28,747 nt of DNA, from positions 1-28,747 of the forward strand of contig JAMOSO010000053.1 in assembly GCA_027063065.1 (NCBI GenBank), in the 5' to 3' direction. The notes under the pieces were generated by a model, which saw only the letters and a program-made list of their open reading frames with translations, ran no database searches and was not told the DNA's origin. A program made the translations under genes and the position numbers. Source of the stretch: Planctomycetota bacterium (lineage in GTDB: Bacteria; Planctomycetota; JAMOSO01). This document shows, piece by piece, positions 21,755 to 28,747 of this stretch; the first letter of the stretch is position 1, and each line of letters begins with the position of its first letter.

Positions 21755-21823
21755 AATTCTCCATTATTCTGTCTTATTGGTTATAATAATACTTTATTTT
21801 TGCTTTACTAAACAGGTTAATAA

Positions 21824-23218
21824 ATGAAATATACATTAATATCTATCTGTTGCTTATTAATGATATCTTGCTCTGGCAAAATAAACCATAATGCAACTGC
21901 CCCACGCAAATTTCCAGACCAATGGCAACAAGGACAATCAAATAAAAATACAATTAAAAACCAAACCAAGTGGTGGCTGTTATTCAATAGTCCAGAACTG
22001 AATGATTTAATAACAATTGCCCTTAATTATAATCAAGATTTAATTGCTGGTGTATCGCGTGTTAAAGAATCATATTATATGTCAAAAAATTATCATACTC
22101 AAAAAATGCCAACTATTAATGCTACAGGAAACATTTATAGAAATATTAATCATCCAGAAGCATCACATCAAACGTTAGGTAATACTACATATAATACTGG
22201 CTTAATAGCTTCATGGGAAATTGATCTTTGGGGACGAGTTAAAAATAATGCACTGGCAAGTGACTATGATTATCAACAAGTCAAATATGATGTCATTGGA
22301 CTACAGCATTCTATAGTTGCCGAAGTAGTAAATACATGGCTACAATTAGTTACTGCTCGCCAAGAACACATATTACTTAAGCAACAATTACAAACCGAAA
22401 TAACTGCGCTTGAGTTAATAGAAGCGCGCTTTAAGCAAAACATAACCAGTTCTCTTGATGTACTAAAACAAAGACAATCTTTAACCTCGGTAAAACGGCA
22501 AATACCACCTGTTCTGCAAAATATTAAAATTACAGAAAACCGCTTAAGAACGCTTTTAGGCACATATCCAAAAGATATTTTGGATTCATCTAATACTACT
22601 TTGCCAGATTTGCCCTCTCAGCCTAAATTGTTATTACCTAGTACAGTAATAGTCAATAGACCTGACATAAAAAAAGCATGGTTTAAAGTATTAGCCACCG
22701 ATGCTAGATTAGCAGTTGCTAAAGCAAATAGATTGCCAGCATTAAGTTTAAGTGCTACAGGTAATTTTTTATCTACAGAGTCAAATAAAATATTCAACAA
22801 TTGGACAAGTAATTTAGCAGCGTCTTTACTTGCCCCTATTTTTGATGGTGGACGACTAAGCAATCTACAAAAAGCGCAGGCCGAACGCTTAAAACAAAGC
22901 ATAAATATTTATACAAAAACTGTTTATACAGCATTATCAGAAATAGAAAATGCAATGATTGCAGAAAAATACCAATCAGAATATGCTGATTTAATCAAAT
23001 TAGAAATTAAACAAAGTCGCAGTTTTTTAAAACAGGCAACTCAACAATACATAAATGGATTAATTGATTATTTAGAAGTAGTACGCAACCGTGCCACATT
23101 AAACAATTTAGAACGTGCTTATCTAATTATAAAACATCAACAATTGGAAGCACGAGTAAGTTTACACCGCAGTATTGCCTCGGCAACACTTATAGAAGGA
23201 ATGCAAAATGCAAAATAA
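21824..23218 (+). CDS. outer-membrane efflux lipoprotein, TolC/NodT type
   Basis: Outer-membrane channel of a tripartite RND pump. The signal sequence ends in a lipobox, MISC, giving a lipid-modified Cys16. Two repeated OEP halves follow, with long coiled coils. WWLLFNSPELNDLITIALNYNQDL begins the first, and the family segments ASWEIDLWGRVKN and LLAPIFDGGRLSNLQKAQAE are clear. The length of 464 residues is normal for NodT-type lipoproteins. A short AGG upstream of the ATG is a weak ribosome site. The stop overlaps the next gene by 11 bases. Confidence 0.93.
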   Translation: MKYTLISICCLLMISCSGKINHNATAPRKFPDQWQQGQSNKNTIKNQTKWWLLFNSPELNDLITIALNYNQDLIAGVSRVKESYYMSKNYHTQKMPTINATGNIYRNINHPEASHQTLGNTTYNTGLIASWEIDLWGRVKNNALASDYDYQQVKYDVIGLQHSIVAEVVNTWLQLVTARQEHILLKQQLQTEITALELIEARFKQNITSSLDVLKQRQSLTSVKRQIPPVLQNIKITENRLRTLLGTYPKDILDSSNTTLPDLPSQPKLLLPSTVIVNRPDIKKAWFKVLATDARLAVAKANRLPALSLSATGNFLSTESNKIFNNWTSNLAASLLAPIFDGGRLSNLQKAQAERLKQSINIYTKTVYTALSEIENAMIAEKYQSEYADLIKLEIKQSRSFLKQATQQYINGLIDYLEVVRNRATLNNLERAYLIIKHQQLEARVSLHRSIASATLIEGMQNAK

Positions 23219-24371
23219 AATCGTAAAAAAATCTCTGATAGTTAGCGTTATTATTTTATTTGGAATTGTCATAAGTTTTATACTTATTAAAACACGCCCT
23301 AAGCCTAAACAACATCCAAAAGAGCAACTAATCATTAAAGTTAAAACAATATCTATCCTTCCAAAAAAGCATAATGTTATCATAGATGCTATGGGCTTAG
23401 TAAGCGCCTCACATAGGATAAAATTAAAATCAAGAGTGACTGGGGATATTATAGAAATAAATAAAAATTTAATACCTGGCGCACGTATAAAACAAAACGA
23501 AATATTTGCTGAAATTGACAATACAGATTACAAACTGGCATTGCATCAAGCAGAAGCAAATATTGCAGAAGCAAAACAAAGATTGTTACAAGAAGAAGGT
23601 CGTCAAGAAATTGCAAAGCAAGAGTGGCAATTAATTGGTTTATCAAAAAAGGCCAGTCAATTAGAAAAACAATTAGCCTTAAGAAAACCTCAATTAGAAG
23701 CTGCTAAAGCAAATTTAAAAGCTGCGGAAGCCAAATACCAAAGCGCCTTGCGCGACTTGCAATACTGTCAACTAAGACTGCCATTTAATGCTTTAATAAT
23801 CAGCAAGAATATTGATGTAGGAAGTAGAGTTAATCAAAATTCTGTAATTGCTGATGTTGTCAATAGCAATACTTTTTGGATTACAGCCAAAGTTCCTGTC
23901 AGTGCTTTAAAATGGATTAATTTGCCAGATAAAAATCATACAGGTTCAAAAGTAAATATTATTCAGCATACAGGAACAACAGATATTATAAGACTGGGAA
24001 CTGTAATTAAATATTTACCCATACTAGAAAAAGAAGGACGTATGGCCTTAGTATTAATTGAAATAAAAGATCCTCTAGCATTAAACAATAAATCATTACA
24101 ACCATTATTAATTGGATCGTTTGTGCGCTTAGAAATTATAGGAAAAATCGTCAAAAATTCTTTTAAAATACCACGCAGTGCTACTCATTTAGGTTCGACT
24201 ATTTGGATTGCCAAACCAGACAATACCCTAGAAATACGCACATATAAAAAACTTTGGGGTACACGTTCTTTTGTATTAATTGATAATGGGTTAAATGCAC
24301 AAGACAAAATAATTAATTCTTATATTCCTTTTCCAATTAATGGTTTAAAGGTTAAAATTGATGCAGAATAA
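23208..24371 (+). CDS. RND efflux membrane-fusion (periplasmic adaptor) protein
   Basis: HlyD/AcrA-type adaptor bridging the inner-membrane pump and the outer-membrane channel. A single membrane anchor (residues ~8-28) is followed by the barrel-sandwich lipoyl half GDIIEINKNLIPGARIKQNEIFAEID. A long alpha-hairpin coiled coil occupies ~95-185, and the second lipoyl half LPFNALIISKNIDVGSRVNQNSVIADVV closes the sandwich. The beta-barrel and membrane-proximal domain complete 387 residues. GAAGGA lies seven bases before the ATG, inside the end of the preceding gene. It overlaps the genes on both sides, so all three are translationally coupled. Confidence 0.92.
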   Translation: MQNKIVKKSLIVSVIILFGIVISFILIKTRPKPKQHPKEQLIIKVKTISILPKKHNVIIDAMGLVSASHRIKLKSRVTGDIIEINKNLIPGARIKQNEIFAEIDNTDYKLALHQAEANIAEAKQRLLQEEGRQEIAKQEWQLIGLSKKASQLEKQLALRKPQLEAAKANLKAAEAKYQSALRDLQYCQLRLPFNALIISKNIDVGSRVNQNSVIADVVNSNTFWITAKVPVSALKWINLPDKNHTGSKVNIIQHTGTTDIIRLGTVIKYLPILEKEGRMALVLIEIKDPLALNNKSLQPLLIGSFVRLEIIGKIVKNSFKIPRSATHLGSTIWIAKPDNTLEIRTYKKLWGTRSFVLIDNGLNAQDKIINSYIPFPINGLKVKIDAE

Positions 24372-27300
24372 TAAAATAAAAATTGATAATAGCATCAGTC
24401 CTATTTCTGGTATGGCTAAACGTCCAGTAGCAGCTAATCTATTAATGTTAATTTTAATTTTGGGCGGTATAGCAACTGGCTTTTTTATAAAACAAGAAGT
24501 CTTCCCCATATTTGATGTAGATATTATTACAATCAAAGTACCTTATAACGGTGCTTCTCCAGAAGAAATTGAAAATTCAGTAATTTTAGTTGTTGAAGAA
24601 GCCATTAATGGTATTGATGGTATTAAATCTATAACTTCAACTGCATCAGAAAATATAGGTGTGATTTCTGTAGAACTAATCAATGGCTACGATGGAGATA
24701 AAGCTACTCGTGACATACAAAATGCTGTCGACAGAATCAGTACATTTCCAAGTGATGCTGATAATCCAATAGTCAGTATGGAAACAATGCGGCGAAGCGG
24801 AGTTACATTAGCTGTATATGGTGACGTAAGTGAAGAAGTGCTTCGTAATTGCACTGAAAAAGTTAGAACAAGTTTGCTACAAGATAAAAATATCAATCAA
24901 ATAGATATGCGCGGGCAACGTCCATTGGAGATGAGTATAAATGTCTCCAAAGAAAACCTTAGAAGATACAATTTAACCTTAGAAGAAATTGGCAAGCGCA
25001 TTAAAAATTATGCCACTGAATTACCAGGTGGTAGTATAAAATCTAACACTGGCGATATTTTACTGAGGATGGATCAACGCAAAGATTACGGTGCCGAATT
25101 TAAAGAAATACCAATCATTACCAATGGTGCAAACAGCGTTTTATTAAAAGATATAGCTACTATTAAAGATGGATTTGAAGATGTAGATAAAGCAATATCA
25201 TACAACTCAAAACCTGCTATTTTGTTAACTATTAATTTAACAGGCAATATTAGTCCCATTGAAGTTTCTGATAGCGTCAAAAAACAATTAGCAATTATTG
25301 CAAAAGATTTACCAAAAGCTGTTTCAATTGCAATGGTTTATGATGACTCTAAAGCGTTTAAACAACGCATTGATTTGTTATTACGCAACGCATATTTAGG
25401 GCTAGCATTGGTATTTGGTATGCTAGCCATATTCTTACAGGGAAGATTAGCCTTTTGGGTTACGATGGGTATTCCAACCTCATTTTTAGGTGCTCTGTTA
25501 TTATTGCCTGCATTTGATGTTAGCATAAATATGGTTACCCTATTTGCATTTATTATTTCATTGGGAATTGTAGTCGATGATGCAATTGTAATAGGTGAAA
25601 ACATCTTTGAATGGCGTAAGCGTGGTTATTCTGCTGTAGAAGCAGCTATCCACGGTACACGCGAAGTTGCAGTGCCTGTTACATTTTCAATTTTAACAAA
25701 TATAGCTGCTTTTTTACCTTTAGCATTTGTACCCGGTGTAATGGGCAAAGTATTTTCTTTAATACCAATAGTGGTGATACTAATTTTTATTGTATCTTTT
25801 ATTGAAGGCATATTAATTTTACCATCACACCTGAGCCATGGCACTTTTAAAGAAAACAAAAACTCTTGGAAAGTAAAATTTTCTAATGGCTTAACAAAAT
25901 TTATAGAACAAAAATATGCTCCATTATTAGATCTATTTATTAAATATCGCTATATCGTTTTAGCAATATCACTTAGTATTTTTATAATTACAATTGGATT
26001 TATTAAAAGTGGACGGCTTGGTATGACGCTATTTCCTATTGTCGAAAGCGAACAAGCAGTAGTTACAGTTGTTTTTCCTTACGGAGTACCTGTTGAACAA
26101 ACAAATAAAGCTCGCAAAATATTAGAAAAATCTGCCATACAGGCTATTAAATTTTTTGACAAAAAACTTAGCATACATGATGTTATTTCAGAACTAGGCA
26201 GAGGTGTTGGCCATGCAGCTAAAACAGGCACTAATATTGCAAATGTACAAATTATGCTTGGTGAAACAAATCAACGTAGCATAACAGTATCTGAATTTAT
26301 ACAAAAATGGCGAGAATTAACTCCAGAAATACCATGTCTACAAAGCATTAATTTTTTAGCTGATTTTGGCGGTCCAGGACAAGGTGCAAGCCTAACTTTA
26401 GAATTACGCCATACAGATATACATATACTAGAACAAGCAGCCACAGAGGTTGCTTTGGCACTTAAAAAATTTGATGCCGTTCGTGATATTGATGCTGGAT
26501 TTTCTCCAGGTAAACCTCAAATTAATTTTAATTTATTACCAGAAGGACAAAGTGTAGGCTTAACAGCAAGTAGTATTGCAAGGCAAATACGTAATGCTTA
26601 CTTTGGTTATGAAGCATTTACGCAACAACGAGGTCGCAATGAACTAACTGTTAAAGTTAGATTACCATTAGAGGAAAGAGTTTCTCTTTATGATTTAGAA
26701 CACTTTATCTTAAAAACTCCCAATGGTGGTGAAATACCTTTAGTAGAAGCTGTATCATTTAACCAAGAAAGAGCCTACACTGAAATCAAACGTCGCAATG
26801 GATTTAAGAACATAATAGTTACTGCTAATGTTATTCCAAAGCCCAAAGCAGATATAATACGCCTAGAATTAATTGAAAAAATATTGCCAAAAATAATTAG
26901 TAAATATCCAAATATTAACTATTCATTTGAAGGTCACCAAAAAGATATGCGAGAATCTATGTCCACTTTGGCAGTTGGCTTTATAATTGCAGTAATTGTA
27001 ATATATGGTTTATTAGCTATACCTTTTAACTCTTATATACAACCAATTATAATTATGATTTCCATTCCCTTTGGCATTGTCGGTGCTGTTTTAGGTCATA
27101 TTCTTATGGGATTTAGCCTAAGTATTTTATCAATGTTTGGTATTATTGCTTTAGCTGGCGTGGTGGTAAATGATTCTTTAGTTTTAATTGATTATGCCAA
27201 TCGCAAAGTCATAGAAGGCATCAATCCCATGCAAGCTATTAGAATGGCAGGTATAAGAAGATTTAGACCTATTATTTTAACTTCAATTACAACATTTGGG

Positions 27301-27474
27301 GGGCTTGCTCCTATGATATTTGAAACATCACAACAAGCTAGGTTTTTAATTCCAATGGCAGTTAGTTTAGGTTATGGCATACTCTTTGCAACTGTAATTG
27401 CACTTTTAATTGTACCATGTTTATTTATGGTACAAGTTGATTTGTTTACAAAAAATAAAGACTTACAGGCCTAA
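24361..27474 (+). CDS. RND efflux pump inner-membrane permease
   Basis: Proton-driven multidrug or metabolite exporter of the HAE/AcrB-like RND superfamily, 1037 residues with the usual 12 membrane segments and two large periplasmic loops. The N-terminus has RPVAANLLMLILILGGI. TM4 carries GIVVDDAIVIGENIFEW with D406 and D407, matching the AcrB proton-relay aspartates. In TM10 the AcrB motif AKN is replaced by VND (N937, D938), so the relay lysine is absent, as in a separate RND subgroup. The ATG at 24361 overlaps the adaptor gene; the TTG one codon earlier is not needed. The substrate is unknown. The 3' end lies inside a terminator hairpin. Confidence 0.93.
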   Translation: MQNNKIKIDNSISPISGMAKRPVAANLLMLILILGGIATGFFIKQEVFPIFDVDIITIKVPYNGASPEEIENSVILVVEEAINGIDGIKSITSTASENIGVISVELINGYDGDKATRDIQNAVDRISTFPSDADNPIVSMETMRRSGVTLAVYGDVSEEVLRNCTEKVRTSLLQDKNINQIDMRGQRPLEMSINVSKENLRRYNLTLEEIGKRIKNYATELPGGSIKSNTGDILLRMDQRKDYGAEFKEIPIITNGANSVLLKDIATIKDGFEDVDKAISYNSKPAILLTINLTGNISPIEVSDSVKKQLAIIAKDLPKAVSIAMVYDDSKAFKQRIDLLLRNAYLGLALVFGMLAIFLQGRLAFWVTMGIPTSFLGALLLLPAFDVSINMVTLFAFIISLGIVVDDAIVIGENIFEWRKRGYSAVEAAIHGTREVAVPVTFSILTNIAAFLPLAFVPGVMGKVFSLIPIVVILIFIVSFIEGILILPSHLSHGTFKENKNSWKVKFSNGLTKFIEQKYAPLLDLFIKYRYIVLAISLSIFIITIGFIKSGRLGMTLFPIVESEQAVVTVVFPYGVPVEQTNKARKILEKSAIQAIKFFDKKLSIHDVISELGRGVGHAAKTGTNIANVQIMLGETNQRSITVSEFIQKWRELTPEIPCLQSINFLADFGGPGQGASLTLELRHTDIHILEQAATEVALALKKFDAVRDIDAGFSPGKPQINFNLLPEGQSVGLTASSIARQIRNAYFGYEAFTQQRGRNELTVKVRLPLEERVSLYDLEHFILKTPNGGEIPLVEAVSFNQERAYTEIKRRNGFKNIIVTANVIPKPKADIIRLELIEKILPKIISKYPNINYSFEGHQKDMRESMSTLAVGFIIAVIVIYGLLAIPFNSYIQPIIIMISIPFGIVGAVLGHILMGFSLSILSMFGIIALAGVVVNDSLVLIDYANRKVIEGINPMQAIRMAGIRRFRPIILTSITTFGGLAPMIFETSQQARFLIPMAVSLGYGILFATVIALLIVPCLFMVQVDLFTKNKDLQA

Positions 27475-27490
27475 ACCTGTAAGTCTTTTA
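27457..27490. terminator. bidirectional terminator between efflux operon and transketolase
   Basis: Perfect 13-base arms, AAAGACTTACAGG (27457-27469) and its complement (27476-27488), flank the 6-base loop CCTAAA. On the minus strand the stem is followed by TATTTTTTG, a good U-tract for the transketolase transcript. On the plus strand it is followed by TATAAAAC, which is weaker. The first arm lies in the last codons of the permease gene and the loop contains its stop codon. Confidence 0.85.
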
Positions 27491-27511
27491 TAAAACTAAA
27501 AATTCTAGTTA

Positions 27512-28747
27512 TTAACTAAGAATGCTATTAGCTTCTTTTAAAACATTTTCAACAGTCAAACCAAAATGTTTTGCAACCTCTGCGCCTGGAGCACAAATGC
27601 CAAATGTTTCAATAGAAACGCATTTACCACCAATTGGCAAATAACGTTGCCAAGGCATTGAACTACCAGCTTCAACTGCTAACCGATTACTAACATTAGC
27701 AGGTAAAATCTCTTCTTGATATGCACTATCTTGTTTGGCAAAAATTGTTTGCGAAGGCATAGAGACAACGCGAACACTTTTTCCAGCAGATTCAAGTTCT
27801 TTTGCTACATCTAAACAAAGACTTACTTCAGATCCAGATGCCATTAAAATAATATCAATATTTGATTTACTCTCTTTTTTAATAACATAAGCACCTTTTT
27901 CTACAGAAGCTGGTCCTGCAATTGTTGGCAATCCTTGACGTGTAAGCAATAAAGCCGTTGGACCATCGTTAGTTAATGATACCTTCCAAGCAGCTTTAAC
28001 TTCATTAGCATCAGCAGGACGTATAACAGTCATACCAGGAATACATTGCAAAGATGTATTGTGCTCAATTGGTTGATGTGTTGGACCGTCTTCGCCAACA
28101 TAAATAGAATCGTGTGTCAAAATATATGTAACTGGTACTTTCATTAATGATGCAACACGCATAGAACCACGCATATAATCTGCAAAAACTAAAAATGTAG
28201 CGCAATAAGGTCTAAAGCCACCATAGACAGCCATACCATTAACTATAGCACCCATGGCATGTTCTCTAATACCAAAATGTAAGTTTTTACCTGCAAACTC
28301 ATCTGTATTAATATCGCCCTGCCCTGGCATAATAGAACAATTAGAAGGTGATAAATCAGCAGAACCACCATACAACCAAGGTAATTGTTCTCCCAATGAT
28401 GCTAAAACTTTACCACTTGAAGCACGTGATGCAATTGATTCTCCCTCAGCAAAATCTGGCATAGTCAAATTGTTTGGCAATTCACCACTTAACATTGCAT
28501 CAAACTCTGATTTCATTTGAGGATTTGCAGCTGCCCAAGCATCAAATGTAGCCTGCCATTCTTTTTGTGCTTCAGCACCCTTTGCAGCAACAGTTTTTGT
28601 ATAATCATAAACAGACGAATCAACATAAAAAGGTTCTGGCGACATACCCAAAGCCTCTTTAGTAGCAGCAAGTTCATCAGCACCTAATGGAGCTCCATGC
28701 GTAGATGCTGTTCCTTGTTTGTTTGGAGCTCCCTTACCAATCAAACA
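27512..28747 (-). CDS. tkt: transketolase, C-terminal part (cut by window end)
   Basis: Thiamine-diphosphate enzyme transferring two-carbon units in the pentose phosphate pathway. The visible part begins in the central region (IGKGAPNKQGTASTHGAPLGADE) and continues without a break through the pyrimidine-binding and C-terminal domains. The catalytic glutamate lies in FGIREHAMGAIVNGMA, and HDSIYVGEDGPTHQPIEH contributes substrate-contacting histidines. About 411 residues are present; full proteins are about 660, so roughly the first 250 lie beyond 28747. The reading frame is open to the window edge, so the apparent start codon near 28744 is internal. It is terminated by the hairpin at 27457-27490. 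Confidence 0.95.
   Translation of the reverse strand, partial: CLIGKGAPNKQGTASTHGAPLGADELAATKEALGMSPEPFYVDSSVYDYTKTVAAKGAEAQKEWQATFDAWAAANPQMKSEFDAMLSGELPNNLTMPDFAEGESIASRASSGKVLASLGEQLPWLYGGSADLSPSNCSIMPGQGDINTDEFAGKNLHFGIREHAMGAIVNGMAVYGGFRPYCATFLVFADYMRGSMRVASLMKVPVTYILTHDSIYVGEDGPTHQPIEHNTSLQCIPGMTVIRPADANEVKAAWKVSLTNDGPTALLLTRQGLPTIAGPASVEKGAYVIKKESKSNIDIILMASGSEVSLCLDVAKELESAGKSVRVVSMPSQTIFAKQDSAYQEEILPANVSNRLAVEAGSSMPWQRYLPIGGKCVSIETFGICAPGAEVAKHFGLTVENVLKEANSILS

Overview
The window is AT-rich, densely coded chromosomal DNA from a Gram-negative (diderm) bacterium. It carries an RND efflux system with an outer-membrane lipoprotein channel, and a periplasmic PBP4-type carboxypeptidase. 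Several features are reminiscent of the PVC superphylum, most plausibly Lentisphaerota: a SpoVG protein with an inserted zinc ribbon, an FHA-pseudokinase membrane protein, a large exported transglutaminase-like protein, and an AraC/Gfo-Idh pair. The phylum is an inference from gene style and memory of families; no 16S rRNA or other phylogenetic marker was tested. Most of the window is housekeeping. I see no phage, CRISPR, toxin-antitoxin or defence locus, and no complete mobile element.

Layout. 1-535: two valine tRNA genes (UAC and GAC anticodons) on the minus strand, each with its own sigma70-type promoter. 535-3338: ispE, spoVG-like and dinB on the plus strand, with a strong terminator hairpin that ends right at the dinB start. 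3335-5360 (minus): a histone-H1-like lysine-rich protein, dusB and an acidic orphan. 5451-6731 (minus): PBP4-type DD-carboxypeptidase, divergent from an RluA-family pseudouridine synthase (6807-7736, plus). 7723-9849 (minus): a DegT-family aminotransferase coupled to a two-domain cyclic-nucleotide-binding protein, divergent from surE (9910-10617). 10637-12707: an AraC regulator divergent from a Gfo/Idh-type oxidoreductase.

12708-12958 is intergenic. It holds a short decayed transposase fragment (IS3 OrfA-like), a 30-bp palindromic terminator and the promoter of the next gene. 12965-20097 (plus): a CPA1-type antiporter fused to a nucleotide-binding domain and a PTS EIIA domain, then folD and folC (folate), an FHA-pseudokinase membrane protein, and cobC-like and cobU (cobalamin nucleotide-loop assembly). 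20084-21754 (minus): exported transglutaminase-like protein. 21824-27474 (plus): a tripartite RND efflux operon with overlapping genes. 27512-28747 (minus): the C-terminal part of a transketolase running off the window.

Regulatory themes. Many promoters are TTGNNN-N16/17-TANNNT. Several sit so that transcription would begin at or within a base or two of the start codon, with no Shine-Dalgarno sequence, which suggests leaderless mRNAs. Other genes have clear Shine-Dalgarno sites. Three convergent gene pairs overlap at their 3' ends (4, 14 and 14 bp). The points most worth a second look are the FHA-pseudokinase, the antiporter-EIIA fusion, the zinc-ribbon SpoVG, the histone-like protein and the leaderless start pattern.
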